Notes under the pieces: generated by a model
Told to the model about the DNA's origin: nothing
The model's input: the letters and a program-made list of their open reading frames with translations, nothing else
Database searches by the model: none
Made by a program: the position numbers and the translations under genes
Assembly: GCF_015594545.1 (NCBI RefSeq)
Contig: NZ_JADIIO010000001.1
Coordinates: forward strand, 930,001 to 994,000
Direction: 5' to 3'
From: Staphylococcus durrellii
GTDB lineage: Bacteria; Bacillota; Bacilli; Staphylococcales; Staphylococcaceae
Length of the DNA: 64,000 nucleotides
Shown: piece after piece, positions 21,100 through 31,065 of the stretch
How positions within the stretch are numbered: the first letter of the stretch is position 1
Layout of the letters: each line of letters opens with the position of its first letter

Positions 21100-22563
21100 A
21101 TGAAAGTAATTGGGAAGATTTTGTTGGCAACTATAATAATATTAAGCTCCATAAATCTTTATCTTAATCCGACAACACATGCTGCGGAAGATAAGCAGTG
21201 GGATAAAATTAAAAAGAGAGGGGAGCTAAAAGTAGGTTTATCTGCAGATTATGCACCTTATGAATTTGAACATAATGTTGATGGTAAGACTAAATACGCA
21301 GGAATTGATATAGAACTAGCTAAAAAAATAGCAAAAGATAATCATTTAAAGTTAAAAATAGTAAATATGCAATTTGATAGTTTATTGGGAGCTATAAAAA
21401 CTGGGAAAATTGATTTGATTATTTCCGGCATGACCCCGACTCCTGAACGTGAAAAGGAAGTTGACTTTTCTAACCCATATATGACAGTCACACAAAAAAT
21501 GATTATTAAAGAAGCTAATGCGGATAAATTAAAAACTTTAGACGACTTTACTAATAAAAGAATTGGTGCGCAAAAGCAAACACAACAAGAAACGATAGCA
21601 AATGAAGAAATCAAAAATGCACAAGTACAATCCTTAACAAGAGTGCCGGAAGTTATAATGTCATTAAAAAGTAGTAAAATTGACGGAATGGTAATCGAAG
21701 GCCCTGTTGCTGAAGCATACTTAAAGCAAAACCCAGATTTGAAATTTGCTAACGGTGTGAAATTTAAAGAGGGAGAAAAGCAAACTGCTATTGCATTACC
21801 TAAAAATTCGCCAACTTTGAAAAATCAATTAAATACTACGATCAAAGAGGTGAAAGATAACAATCTTATTGATGAATATAAAGAAAAAGCGGCAGAAGCT
21901 ATGAAAAAAGATGACGGTAATTTCTTCACTAAATATGGTAGTTTCTTCTTAAAAGGTATAGGTAATACAATTTTAGTATCTATAGTTGGGGTAGTATTAG
22001 GCGCTTTATTTGGAGCGATTATTGCATTGTTTAAATTGAGTAAATTTAAACCTCTAAAATGGTTGGCTTCAGCATATATAGAATTTTTAAGAGGCACACC
22101 ATTATTAGTACAAGTATTTTTAGTGTACTTTGGTTCTACCGCTGTACTTGGACTTGATATATCGGCATTAATTTGTGGGATGATTGCACTCGTTATTAAT
22201 TGTTCAGCATACATAGCAGAGATTATTAGAGCAGGTATAAATGCAGTAGATAAAGGGCAAATGGAAGCGGCTAGAAGTTTAGGTTTATCGTACGGTCAAA
22301 CTATGAAATCTGTAATTTTACCTCAGGCAATTAAAAATATTTTACCTGCTTTAGGTAATGAGTTTGTAACGGTTATAAAAGAATCTTCAATAATTTCAGT
22401 AATTGGTGTAAGTGAAATTATGTTTAATGCCCAAGTTGTTCAAGGTGCGTCATTCGATCCATTCACACCATTATTAGTAGCAGCGGTCTTATATTTTGTA
22501 CTTACATTTACATTGTCTCGTGTAATGTACTTCTTTGAAGGGAGATTGAAAGTTAGTGATTAA
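21100..22563 (+). CDS. Amino-acid ABC transporter, fused substrate-binding protein and permease (GlnPH type)
   Basis: Single polypeptide of 487 residues. It has a signal/anchor segment (1-33, ending HAAEDK), a periplasmic-type solute-binding domain (about 38-270; [16 protein letters not shown], the conserved [14 protein letters not shown]), and a permease domain with about five membrane helices (about 285-487). The permease EAA-like loop reads [21 protein letters not shown]. It imports polar amino acids, probably glutamine or arginine. ATG 21100 is chosen over TTG 21079 because AAAGGGG precedes it. The next gene overlaps by eight bases and encodes the ATPase, so the two form one operon. Confidence 0.92.
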   Translation: MKVIGKILLATIIILSSINLYLNPTTHAAEDKQWDKIKKRGELKVGLSADYAPYEFEHNVDGKTKYAGIDIELAKKIAKDNHLKLKIVNMQFDSLLGAIKTGKIDLIISGMTPTPEREKEVDFSNPYMTVTQKMIIKEANADKLKTLDDFTNKRIGAQKQTQQETIANEEIKNAQVQSLTRVPEVIMSLKSSKIDGMVIEGPVAEAYLKQNPDLKFANGVKFKEGEKQTAIALPKNSPTLKNQLNTTIKEVKDNNLIDEYKEKAAEAMKKDDGNFFTKYGSFFLKGIGNTILVSIVGVVLGALFGAIIALFKLSKFKPLKWLASAYIEFLRGTPLLVQVFLVYFGSTAVLGLDISALICGMIALVINCSAYIAEIIRAGINAVDKGQMEAARSLGLSYGQTMKSVILPQAIKNILPALGNEFVTVIKESSIISVIGVSEIMFNAQVVQGASFDPFTPLLVAAVLYFVLTFTLSRVMYFFEGRLKVSD

Positions 22564-23278
22564 TATTAAAAATTTAACGAAAAACTTTGGTCAAAATGAA
22601 GTGTTAAAAGGTATAGATTTATCGGTTGAACGCGGTGAAGTAGTCGCAATTATTGGTCCTTCGGGTAGTGGTAAGAGTACTTTGTTGAGATGCATGAATT
22701 TATTAGAAACGCCTACAAGTGGAGAAGTAATTTTTGAAGGTAATAATTTAATGGATAAAAATACGCAATTAGAACAATTGCGTCAAAAAATGGGTATGGT
22801 CTTTCAAAATTTTAATCTCTTTCCACACAAAAAAGTTATCGATAATGTATTGCTAGCACCAATATTACTAAAAAAAGGTAATACGAATGAATTGCGTAAT
22901 GAAGGTTTGAAATTATTAGAAAAAGTAGGTTTAGAAGATAAGGAAGACGCTTATCCTGCTCAATTATCTGGTGGTCAGAAACAAAGAGTAGCTATAGCTA
23001 GAGCACTGGCTATGAACCCTAAAGTATTGTTATTTGATGAACCTACATCGGCTTTAGACCCAGAAGTAGTTGGCGATGTGTTAGCGGTAATGAAAGATTT
23101 AGCTAAGGAAGGCATGACGATGGTTGTAGTAACACACGAGATGTCCTTTGCAAAAGACGTAAGTGATAAAGTCGTGTTTATGGCAGATGGTGTTGTAGTA
23201 GAATCAGGTACACCAAATGAAGTGTTTGAAAATAGAAAACATGAAAGAACAAAGTCTTTCTTAGCGAGAGTATTGTAA
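22556..23278 (+). CDS. Amino-acid ABC transporter ATP-binding protein (GlnQ type)
   Basis: 240-residue ATPase that energises the fused GlnPH importer upstream. Walker [11 protein letters not shown]-loop VFQNFNLFP, signature LSGGQKQR, Walker [12 protein letters not shown], and the switch histidine in VVTHEM are all present. The start is GTG 22556 ([15 protein letters not shown]), inside the end of the upstream gene, indicating translational coupling. A terminator follows. Confidence 0.95.
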   Translation: MINIKNLTKNFGQNEVLKGIDLSVERGEVVAIIGPSGSGKSTLLRCMNLLETPTSGEVIFEGNNLMDKNTQLEQLRQKMGMVFQNFNLFPHKKVIDNVLLAPILLKKGNTNELRNEGLKLLEKVGLEDKEDAYPAQLSGGQKQRVAIARALAMNPKVLLFDEPTSALDPEVVGDVLAVMKDLAKEGMTMVVVTHEMSFAKDVSDKVVFMADGVVVESGTPNEVFENRKHERTKSFLARVL

Positions 23279-23290
23279 TTAGCTATTAAT

Positions 23291-23340
23291 AACGACATTA
23301 ATATCTTATGAATATAACATAAGATTTTAATGTCTTTTTT
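23291..23340 (+). terminator. Terminator of the glutamine-type transporter operon
   Basis: GACATTAATATCTTATG pairs with CATAAGATTTTAATGTC, then T-run. Confidence 0.85.
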
Positions 23341-23426
23341 ATCTGATAACTATGTATACATTTATTCTATATATATTTACGATGTGTTACACTATTATAT
23401 GTATGTTTTTTATATGGAGTGAGTGA

Positions 23427-24551
23427 ATGGATATTAAGCAATTAAAGCAAGATGTCATTACATATGCACATTCGATAGGTATAGATAGTATAGGTTTTAC
23501 AACTGCAGATCCATTTGATGAATTAAAACAAAAACTTATAGATTATCATGAAAAAGGTTATGCTTCTGGCTTTGAGGAATCAAATATTTCTTTACGTACG
23601 GAACCCAAACTGTCATTGCCAACTGCTAGGTCTATTATAGCCATTGCAGTTGGATACCCCAACAAACTAAAAGGCGCACCTAAGAGCGTAAAAGGTGATA
23701 GAAGAGGCATGTTTGCTAGAGCTTCATGGGGACAAGATTATCATACGATAATGAGAAAGAGGTTAGATAAATTAGCCGAATACTTAAAGGATAGGGTGCC
23801 AGATGTTGAAGTTCAATCTATGGTCGATACGGGTGTCTTGTCTGATCGCGCCGTAGCCGAAAGAGCTGGACTAGGATTTGCTGGGCGTAATGGATTTGTT
23901 ATTAATCCTGATTTAGGTACATGGACGTATTTAGGTGAGATGTTAGTAAGCATTCCTTTTGAACCTGACGATCCTTTGATAGATAGTTGTGGTGATTGCA
24001 CTATTTGTGTTGATAGATGCCCTACGGGTGCATTAGTTGGCGATGGGCAACTAAATAGTCAGAAATGTATTAGTTTCTTAACTCAAACCAAAGGTTATAT
24101 GCAAGACGAATATCGTTATAAAATTGGCAATAGATTATATGGTTGCGATACTTGCCAACAGGTTTGTCCTAAAAATAAAGGCATTAATACGCAACAAGAC
24201 GACATCGTTTTAGAACCCGAGATATTAAAGCCTAGATTAGTACCATTATTAAAAATGAATAACAAAGAATTTAAAAATACTTATGGACATTTAGCTGGTG
24301 CATGGAGGGGTAAAAAGCCAATTCAAAGAAATGCGATTTTAGCATTAGCACATTTTAAAGAAGCGACGGCAATACCTGACTTAAAAGATGTTGCCATTAA
24401 TGATCCTAGACCGATGATTAGAGGCACAGCTTATTGGGCTATTGGTCAAATATTAGGAGAAGAAGCGATTGAATTTATAAATGAACATTACGCTTCTGAA
24501 ATAGAAGAAGTTCAACAAGAAATGATTAAAGGATTAGAACAGGAGAGTTAA
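23427..24551 (+). CDS. queG: Epoxyqueuosine reductase
   Basis: Cobalamin- and 4Fe-4S-dependent enzyme that reduces epoxyqueuosine to queuosine at tRNA position 34. The protein has 374 residues. Two ferredoxin-like cluster motifs are clear: CGDCTICVDRCPTGAL and CDTCQQVCPKNKG. The conserved GFAGRNGFVINPDLGTWTYLGE block and C-terminal HEAT-like repeats are present. GGAGTGAGTGA precedes the ATG. trmL follows four bases after the stop, so two tRNA wobble-base modifiers share an operon. Confidence 0.95.
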   Translation: MDIKQLKQDVITYAHSIGIDSIGFTTADPFDELKQKLIDYHEKGYASGFEESNISLRTEPKLSLPTARSIIAIAVGYPNKLKGAPKSVKGDRRGMFARASWGQDYHTIMRKRLDKLAEYLKDRVPDVEVQSMVDTGVLSDRAVAERAGLGFAGRNGFVINPDLGTWTYLGEMLVSIPFEPDDPLIDSCGDCTICVDRCPTGALVGDGQLNSQKCISFLTQTKGYMQDEYRYKIGNRLYGCDTCQQVCPKNKGINTQQDDIVLEPEILKPRLVPLLKMNNKEFKNTYGHLAGAWRGKKPIQRNAILALAHFKEATAIPDLKDVAINDPRPMIRGTAYWAIGQILGEEAIEFINEHYASEIEEVQQEMIKGLEQES

Positions 24552-24555
24552 CCAT

Positions 24556-25026
24556 ATGACGAACCATATCGTATTATTTCAACCTGAAATACCCGGAAAT
24601 ACGGGTAGCATTGCTAGAACATGCGCTGGAACATATACTCATTTACATTTGATTAAACCATTGGGCTTCAGTACAGATGACAAAATGTTAAAACGTGCAG
24701 GACTTGATTACTGGGACAGTGTTAATATTACTTATCATGAAAATATTTCAGCATTTTTCGAAGCAACTGAAGGTAATTATTATTTATTAACAAAATTTGG
24801 TGAAAAGACGTACTCCAATTTTGATTTTTCAAATATTGAACAACAACATTATTTTATCTTTGGTCGTGAGACGACTGGGTTACCTGATTGGGTTAAAGAG
24901 AAATACCAAGATACTGCATTAAGAATGCCGATGAATGACAATATTAGATCATTAAATTTGTCTAATACTGCCTCAATTTTAATCTATGAAGCTTTAAGAC
25001 AACAAGATTTCCCTAAATTGACGTAA
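24556..25026 (+). CDS. trmL: tRNA (cytidine/uridine-2'-O-)-methyltransferase TrmL (SPOUT)
   Basis: 156-residue SPOUT-class methyltransferase that 2'-O-methylates the wobble base of tRNA-Leu with a CAA or TAA anticodon. Motifs are the N-terminal NHIVLFQPEIPGNTGSIART, the FGRETTGLP loop and the trefoil-knot MPMNDNIRSLNLSNTASI. AACAGGAG precedes the ATG. Both presumed target tRNA-Leu genes (TAA, CAA) are in this window. Confidence 0.95.
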   Translation: MTNHIVLFQPEIPGNTGSIARTCAGTYTHLHLIKPLGFSTDDKMLKRAGLDYWDSVNITYHENISAFFEATEGNYYLLTKFGEKTYSNFDFSNIEQQHYFIFGRETTGLPDWVKEKYQDTALRMPMNDNIRSLNLSNTASILIYEALRQQDFPKLT

Positions 25027-25209
25027 TTCTTGTAACTAAATAAGTGAAATGAGAACTAAAGACTTGTATAATAAAGCTATCTTTAGTGATAAAAGGAATC
25101 ATGATATAAATGGCGGTTAAAAAATATACGTTTATCTGAATATGAACTAGGGTACTAGTTAAGCAATGTAAACGTCTATATTTAATGGATAACAAGGAGT
25201 GTAAACACT

Positions 25210-25809
25210 ATGGCAATGAACTTTAAAGTTTTAGAAAATGAAAATATCGTAGCAGAATATGTGGCAGATATTTTAAGAAAACAATTCAATAATAATCCAA
25301 CAACTATTGCTGGAATACATCTTGCAAAAGATAATGCACCTGTTTTAGACGAGTTAAAGAAAAATGTTGATAAACATGCGGTTGATTTTAGTCAAATTAA
25401 TATCTTAGACTATGATGACATTAAGTCATATTATGATGCATTAGGCGTACCAGAAGGCCAAATTTACAATATTTCATTTAGTGAAGATACAGAGTCATTT
25501 ATCGGCGATAAAATCAAAACTAAAGAGAATAAAGGTAAATTAATTTTACAAGTAGGTTCAATTGATAGTTCAGGTAATTTAGATGTGAGTATTCGCCAAG
25601 GATTATTAAATGCACGTGAAGTATTTTTAGTTGTTACAGGTAACGATAAAAAAGAAGCGGTGCATAAATTATATGAAGAAAACGGTAAAACAAGTTATGA
25701 ACCAGCAGATTTAAAAGCGCATAGAATGGTTAATGTTATTTTAGATGAAGCTGCTGCTGAAGGTTTACCTGAAGACGTACGTCATTATTTTACTGCAAGA
25801 TTTGCGTAA
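25210..25809 (+). CDS. Conserved staphylococcal protein with weak NagB/6-phosphogluconolactonase-like pattern
   Basis: 199 residues, soluble, no signal peptide. The segment from about 105 (GKLILQVGSIDSSGNLDVSI ... LLNAREVFLVVTGNDKKEAV) recalls the C-terminal half of glucosamine-6-phosphate deaminase-like proteins. It is shorter than NagB, and the G-x-G-x-DGH-type catalytic stretch is absent, so I do not assign enzyme activity. AAGGAG lies ten bases before ATG 25210. A small acidic protein gene follows and may be cotranscribed. Confidence 0.6.
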   Translation: MAMNFKVLENENIVAEYVADILRKQFNNNPTTIAGIHLAKDNAPVLDELKKNVDKHAVDFSQINILDYDDIKSYYDALGVPEGQIYNISFSEDTESFIGDKIKTKENKGKLILQVGSIDSSGNLDVSIRQGLLNAREVFLVVTGNDKKEAVHKLYEENGKTSYEPADLKAHRMVNVILDEAAAEGLPEDVRHYFTARFA

Positions 25810-25846
25810 TTTAATACAATGAGTTAGTTATGAGAGGTGAATTATA

Positions 25847-26026
25847 ATGACTCATGAAAATAAACATCAACAACATGAAGACGATGAAAACGTCGAAAAT
25901 GAAATGGTTGATGATTACTCAGATTTAGTCGAATTAGGCAAAGAAATGGAACAAATTTCTGAGGAAAATGATGAAGACAAGCTCAATAAGTCCCATGATG
26001 CAGACACGCGTTCTGATATGGACTAA
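25847..26026 (+). CDS. Small highly acidic protein, function unknown
   Basis: 59 residues (MTHENKHQQHEDDENVENEM...), rich in Asp, Glu, His, Gln and Asn, with no membrane segment or cysteine; probably disordered. GAGAGGTGA sits at the correct distance from the ATG, and a good terminator follows the stop, which supports a real gene 37 bases after the NagB-like gene. It was too short for a standard length cut-off. Confidence 0.7.
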   Translation: MTHENKHQQHEDDENVENEMVDDYSDLVELGKEMEQISEENDEDKLNKSHDADTRSDMD

Positions 26027-26035
26027 CCAATTTTT

Positions 26036-26067
26036 AGCACTATTGATCTTATATCAATAGTGTTTTT
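26036..26067 (+). terminator. Terminator after the small acidic gene
   Basis: CACTATTGAT / ATCAATAGTG stem with CTTAT loop and T5. Confidence 0.9.
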
Positions 26068-26147
26068 GTTTAGTGTAAAAATCAGTCATCATTTTGCTGT
26101 GCATATGTTATGATTAAAACATTATTATGATTAAGGAGAAAATAAGA

Positions 26148-26564
26148 ATGATAGCAAAAAATTGGAAATACATAATGATTACAGCTGTCGTTATTAATTT
26201 AATTTCAATTAAAGGTTTTCCAATGGCAATTGGAGCGATATATTTACCCATTTTATTCAAGGTAATAAAAATGCAAATTAACTTATCTAATGGTCTAATA
26301 GATAACGTTAACCCAAAAACATTTATTAAATCAAATCAAACAGGCGTAATTATTAGTGTTATATGTTGCATTGTTATATCCGTATTATTAATGAAACCAT
26401 TAAATAACTTTTATAGCAATTTAGATGGTATATTAGGTGTGTTAATAACAATAAGTCCTTTAACAATGATAATAGGGGCTATACTGTTAATATTAACAGC
26501 TATTGGTGTTATTCAAGCAGCCAAAAATTTCTATGCTAATTCAGTAGCAACAGATAAAAACTAA
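26148..26564 (+). CDS. Small integral membrane protein, unknown function
   Basis: 138 residues with about four hydrophobic segments (near 6-22, 26-42, 66-86, 98-125) and no recognised motif. ATG 26148 is chosen because AAGGAG at 26133-26138 precedes it, whereas the in-frame ATG 26127 lies upstream of that site. It stands alone before fumC. Confidence 0.6.
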   Translation: MIAKNWKYIMITAVVINLISIKGFPMAIGAIYLPILFKVIKMQINLSNGLIDNVNPKTFIKSNQTGVIISVICCIVISVLLMKPLNNFYSNLDGILGVLITISPLTMIIGAILLILTAIGVIQAAKNFYANSVATDKN

Positions 26565-26751
26565 ATAAAACTAATTGACTAGTTACCAGTTACTTGAAAA
26601 TTTATTTTTCACAAACTTGTGCTAGTTTTTTTATACAAAGTAAATAATTTACTTTGTATTATGAAAACGCTATATTATGTCATTGCCCGACTAAATTAAT
26701 TAATGATATACTAAGACTGAATAAAGATAATCACAGGGGGAGAGACACGTT

Positions 26752-28137
26752 ATGTCTGTAAGAATTGAACATGATACATTTGGAGAAATAGAAGTACCAG
26801 CCGATAAATATTGGGGAGCTCAAACTGAGCGTAGTAAAAGAAATTTCCCTGTCGGTAAAGAACGTATGCCTATCGAAGTTGTTTATGGCTTCGCTCAATT
26901 AAAAAGAGGTGCAGCTCTAGCTAACCATGAATTAGGTAAATTATCCGATGTTAGAAAAGATGCAATTGTGCATGCTTGTGATCGTATTTTAAATAAAGAG
27001 TTAGACGAACATTTTCCATTAGTTGTTTGGCAAACTGGAAGTGGTACACAAAGTAACATGAACGTAAACGAAGTTGTAAGTTATGTTGCCAATCAATACT
27101 TAGAAGAGCAAAATGAAGCAGCAGATATTCATCCTAATGATGATGTAAACAAATCACAAAGCTCAAACGACACATTTCCAACGGCGATGCATGTTGCTTT
27201 ATATACAGAAATTGAAACGAAGCTTGAACCAGCTTTGAAATCATTAAGAGATACATTTAAAGATAAAGAACAACGATTCCAAGAAATCATTAAAATTGGG
27301 CGTACGCATTTACAAGATGCGACACCTATTAGATTAGGCCAAGAAATTAGTGGTTGGAGATATATGTTAGATAGATGTGAAACCTTATTACATGAATCTA
27401 AAGCACATATATTAAATTTAGCAATAGGTGGAACTGCGGTTGGTACTGGTATCAATGCACATCCTGAATTTGGTAATAAAGTCGCAAAATTTATTTCACA
27501 AAATACTGGATATCCTTTCGTGTCATCAGAAAATAAATTCCATGCGTTAACTTCTCATGACGAAGTCGTACAATTACACGGTACTTTAAAAGCCTTAGCT
27601 GCTGATTTAACTAAGATTGCAAATGATGTTAGATGGTTAGCTTCGGGTCCTCGCGCTGGTTTGGCTGAAATCTCAATTCCTGAAAATGAACCGGGTTCAT
27701 CAATCATGCCTGGTAAAGTAAATCCAACGCAATGTGAAATGTTAACCATGGTTGGCGTTCAAGTTATGGGTAATGATGCAGCTGTAGGTATCGCAAGTTC
27801 ACAAGGTAATTTCGAGTTGAACGTTTATAAACCAGTAATCATGCATAATACATTACAATCTATTTATTTATTAGCAGATGGAATGCAGACGTTTAATGAT
27901 AATTGTGCTGTAGGTATTGAGCCTATCTCAGAAAATATTGATAATTACTTAAATCAATCATTAATGTTAGTAACAGCTTTAAATCCACATATTGGCTATG
28001 AAAAAGCTGCACAAATTGCAAAAAAAGCACATAAAGAAGGTTTAACTTTAAAAGCATCAGCAATTCAATCAGGTTATGTAACTGAAGAACAATTTGAAGA
28101 ATGGATTAAACCAGAAGACATGGTAAATCCCAAATAA
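26752..28137 (+). CDS. fumC: Fumarate hydratase, class II
   Basis: TCA-cycle enzyme that interconverts fumarate and malate; soluble homotetramer of the fumarase/aspartase superfamily. The 461-residue length is normal. The signature loop [15 protein letters not shown] carries the catalytic serine, and the substrate-binding segments [15 protein letters not shown] (GSGTQSNMN) and [14 protein letters not shown] are intact. GGGGGAGAG precedes the ATG. A bidirectional terminator separates it from the convergent pseudouridine synthase. Confidence 0.97.
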   Translation: MSVRIEHDTFGEIEVPADKYWGAQTERSKRNFPVGKERMPIEVVYGFAQLKRGAALANHELGKLSDVRKDAIVHACDRILNKELDEHFPLVVWQTGSGTQSNMNVNEVVSYVANQYLEEQNEAADIHPNDDVNKSQSSNDTFPTAMHVALYTEIETKLEPALKSLRDTFKDKEQRFQEIIKIGRTHLQDATPIRLGQEISGWRYMLDRCETLLHESKAHILNLAIGGTAVGTGINAHPEFGNKVAKFISQNTGYPFVSSENKFHALTSHDEVVQLHGTLKALAADLTKIANDVRWLASGPRAGLAEISIPENEPGSSIMPGKVNPTQCEMLTMVGVQVMGNDAAVGIASSQGNFELNVYKPVIMHNTLQSIYLLADGMQTFNDNCAVGIEPISENIDNYLNQSLMLVTALNPHIGYEKAAQIAKKAHKEGLTLKASAIQSGYVTEEQFEEWIKPEDMVNPK

Positions 28138-28156
28138 TAATTGTTATATAGATAAG

Positions 28157-28199
28157 TAAAACCGTTATCACATTAAGCAATGTGATAACGGTTTTTAAT
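28157..28199. terminator. Bidirectional terminator between fumC and the pseudouridine synthase
   Basis: AAAACCGTTATCACATT / AATGTGATAACGGTTTTT hairpin. Confidence 0.92.
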
Positions 28200-28207
28200 A
28201 GAACAAT

Positions 28208-29032
28208 TTATTTATCATCCAATGAGACTGAAATAAATTCTTGTGTAAGCGGGTGTGTAAATTCTATTTGATGACTATTTAATTTCAATTGTCTCAAAGT
28301 CGAATTTCCATAAAGCGGATCACCTATTACAGGGTGGCCAATTTCTGCTAAATGCACACGAATTTGATGCGTACGTCCTGTATCAAGTTTTAAGTCCAAT
28401 TCGCACACACTTTCTTCTATCATTTTTGAATCGATAATATGAGTGATTGCACGTTGACCTGTAATGGAAATTCTTCTACGGTTAGGGTGGAACTTATCCT
28501 TACCAATTGGCATATCGATAGTTTGAGCTTTTATAGGTAATAAACTATGAACGTGGGCCTTGTATATACGCTCGATTTTATTTTCTTCAAGCATCTTATC
28601 TAATATTTTTTTAATTATTGGATTTTTAGCGACGATAAGTAACCCTACAGTTTCTTGGTCAAGACGGTGGATAGGCTCAACATAATCACTATCAATAGTA
28701 TAAATGACATGGTTCATTAATGTATTACTCTCCATTAAGTCATTCGGATGCGTTTTAACCCCTTTTGGTTTCATAACCACTGCGATGTCATCATCTTCGT
28801 AATAAATTTGAGCATATCTATAACTTGGTAGATAATTACTTTTTTCTTCGGGCGTGGGAATATCAACTTTATCACCAGTCGACACATGTGTTGTAAACTT
28901 GCTCACTTCACCATTAATTGTAATGTTCTTTGACATATTTAGTAAATGTAAGTCTTTTTTTGGTAATTTTAATTCTTGAAATATTTCTCTTAATGTTTTG
29001 CTATTGTAGCTTTGCGGGATTGTAAATTTCAT
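28208..29032 (-). CDS. RluA/RluD-family pseudouridine synthase
   Basis: 274-residue enzyme that isomerises uridine to pseudouridine in rRNA or tRNA. ATG 29032 (MKFTIPQSYNSKTLREIF) is chosen for the AGGAGGAAG site before it. An S4-like RNA-binding segment (about 15-70) precedes the catalytic domain. The family signature with the catalytic aspartate reads VEPIHRLDQETVGLLIVAK, and the C-terminal RTHQIRVHLAEIGHPVIGD block is present. Target site unknown. Confidence 0.9.
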   Translation of the reverse strand: MKFTIPQSYNSKTLREIFQELKLPKKDLHLLNMSKNITINGEVSKFTTHVSTGDKVDIPTPEEKSNYLPSYRYAQIYYEDDDIAVVMKPKGVKTHPNDLMESNTLMNHVIYTIDSDYVEPIHRLDQETVGLLIVAKNPIIKKILDKMLEENKIERIYKAHVHSLLPIKAQTIDMPIGKDKFHPNRRRISITGQRAITHIIDSKMIEESVCELDLKLDTGRTHQIRVHLAEIGHPVIGDPLYGNSTLRQLKLNSHQIEFTHPLTQEFISVSLDDK

Positions 29033-29192
29033 AACTTCCTCCTCAATATTCTTTATTATCATACCATACTCACATCGTATAAAAAATTAACTTCAGGAAA
29101 TATATAAGAAAGTTAACGGACTATTTTCAATAATAAAATTAACAATGTATAATATGAATTAACTGAAAAGTGTTCATGACTGGGGCGGTAAA

Positions 29193-30311
29193 ATGGAGAA
29201 ACCTACGCGTTTAGCGTTACTAAAGGAAATAGCCGAATTTTTAAATGAAGAAACAGAAACATATGATATGATGCAAGGCGCATTAAAATTTTTAATTGAT
29301 GGTAGTGACTTCACTACGGGATGGATTTTTTTCATAGATAATGAAGGTAATCATGGGCTCGTTTCTGATACTAATCTGCCAGGAGCTCTAGTAAAAAATA
29401 ATTGTCAATATATGCAAGAAGGCACGTGTTGGTGTGTACAAGCATACAGCAATGAAAAATTAACTAAAGCATCTAACATTATCAATTGCTCGCGTATCAA
29501 TTTGGCAACTAAGGCACATTATCAAGAAACTGATGGTATCACTCATCATGCTACAGTACCATTAAGATCTGGTAGAGAGCAGTTTGGTTTATTAAATGTT
29601 GCCACACCTTATACGAAAAGCTATAGTGAAGAGGACTTAGAATTGTTAGAGTCTGTCGCATTCCAAATCGGTTCTGCAATTAAGCGCATTTGGCTAACAG
29701 ATCAGGAAAAAGAAGCGGCTCGTATAAACGAACGTAATAGACTTGCGCGTGATTTACACGATTCTGTTAATCAGATGTTATTTTCTGTAAAACTTACCGC
29801 ACATGCAGCAAAAGCTATGTCGAAAGAAGAAATGTCTAAAAATGCATTTAATACTATTGAGACGACTAGTCAACAAGCTGTAAATGAGATGCGTGCGTTA
29901 ATATGGCAACTAAAACCTATAGGGTTAGAACATGGACTAATTAACGCATTATCAAGCTATTCTGAAATGATGAAATTAAATTTAAACGTACAGGTTGATG
30001 GTTTAATAAACGTGCCAAGTTTAATTGAAGAAAACGTGTATCGTATTTTACAGGAAGCAATTAATAATGTTAAAAAACATGCACATACTGACGAAATATA
30101 TTTAAAACTATCACAACAGCAAAATTATTTAAATATAGAGTTTGAAGATAACGGGTCTGGTTTCAATATAAATCACAACACAGAGCATGTGTCGCATGGT
30201 CTTAATAATATGAGACAAAGAGTGAAAATGATAAATGGGAAAATTAATATTCAATCTAGTTATGAGCAAGGAACAAAAATTAATTTAATCATTCCAATTA
30301 AAGTGGACTGA
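29193..30311 (+). CDS. airS: Redox-sensing histidine kinase AirS (YhcS)
   Basis: Cytoplasmic sensor kinase, 372 residues: a GAF domain (about 20-165) carrying C71, C79, C81 and C99, then a HisKA_3 dimerisation region with RNRLARDLHDSVNQM (phosphorylated H189), then an HATPase domain (N-box EAINNVKKHA, G-box DNGSGF). In S. aureus AirS binds an oxygen-labile Fe-S cluster through GAF cysteines and controls respiration, cell-wall and virulence genes with AirR; the four cysteines here fit that role. No transmembrane segment. airR starts 14 bases after the stop. The position downstream of fumC matches S. aureus yhcSR as I recall it. Confidence 0.9.
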   Translation: MEKPTRLALLKEIAEFLNEETETYDMMQGALKFLIDGSDFTTGWIFFIDNEGNHGLVSDTNLPGALVKNNCQYMQEGTCWCVQAYSNEKLTKASNIINCSRINLATKAHYQETDGITHHATVPLRSGREQFGLLNVATPYTKSYSEEDLELLESVAFQIGSAIKRIWLTDQEKEAARINERNRLARDLHDSVNQMLFSVKLTAHAAKAMSKEEMSKNAFNTIETTSQQAVNEMRALIWQLKPIGLEHGLINALSSYSEMMKLNLNVQVDGLINVPSLIEENVYRILQEAINNVKKHAHTDEIYLKLSQQQNYLNIEFEDNGSGFNINHNTEHVSHGLNNMRQRVKMINGKINIQSSYEQGTKINLIIPIKVD

Positions 30312-30324
30312 AAGGAAGATTTAT

Positions 30325-30948
30325 ATGCATCGAATTATCCTAGTAGATGATCATCATATCGTTCGACAGGGTTTAGAATTTTTATTATCTACAGTAGAAG
30401 AATTAGAAGTTATGGAGGGGTTTTCAGACGGTCAAACATTTTTAGACTACATAGAAGAGCATGAATTGCCTGATATTGTACTATTAGATTTAGTAATGCC
30501 TAATATGAATGGTATTGAAATTACAGAAAAATTAAAAGCAACATATCCTCAAATTAAAATATTAGTGTTAACGAGTTATATAGATGATGAACATGTAATA
30601 TCAGCTATTAATAAAGGTGCAGATGGCTATGAGTTGAAGGATGTAGAACCTGAACAACTTATAAATTCTATTAATAAAGTATTAAAAGGGGAAAAAATTA
30701 TACATCCTCAAGCGCAAAATGTAATCGATAGCGTGAATAAAAAACCTCATGTAACGAACAAATTATCTAAGAGAGAAATAGAAGTGCTATCTGAGATGGT
30801 CAAAGGTAAGACAAATAAAGAAATTGCGGCAACCCTTTTCGTTTCCGAAAAAACAGTTAAAACGCATGTTAGTCATATTTTTAATAAATTACAAGTTACT
30901 GACCGTACAAAAGCAGCAATTTATGCGATGGAAAATAAGTTAATATAA
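30325..30948 (+). CDS. airR: Response regulator AirR (YhcR), NarL/LuxR family
   Basis: 207-residue partner of AirS. The receiver domain (1-120) has acidic pocket DD at 8-9, phospho-acceptor D55 in LLDLVMPN and a conserved lysine region; the C-terminal LuxR helix-turn-helix reads LSKREIEVLSEMVKGKTNKE. AAAGGAAG precedes the ATG. A terminator follows. Confidence 0.92.
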   Translation: MHRIILVDDHHIVRQGLEFLLSTVEELEVMEGFSDGQTFLDYIEEHELPDIVLLDLVMPNMNGIEITEKLKATYPQIKILVLTSYIDDEHVISAINKGADGYELKDVEPEQLINSINKVLKGEKIIHPQAQNVIDSVNKKPHVTNKLSKREIEVLSEMVKGKTNKEIAATLFVSEKTVKTHVSHIFNKLQVTDRTKAAIYAMENKLI

Positions 30949-30954
30949 AATAAT

Positions 30955-30991
30955 TCAACCGTGTATTGATTTTTTATGCATGGTTTTTTTG
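30955..30991 (+). terminator. Terminator of airSR
   Basis: AACCGTGTAT pairs with ATGCATGGTT (wobbles) followed by seven T residues. Confidence 0.8.
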
Positions 30992-31065
30992 TTATACGTA
31001 TATTTATACTGTTAAAAATGTAAAATTACTATATAATAAGGGGTAATAACAAGGAGGGATTGGAA

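Noticed and set aside
29029..29192. Riboswitch or T-box leaders in front of airS, purU and the symporter
   Set aside because: I looked for T-box, S-box and similar signatures and found none.
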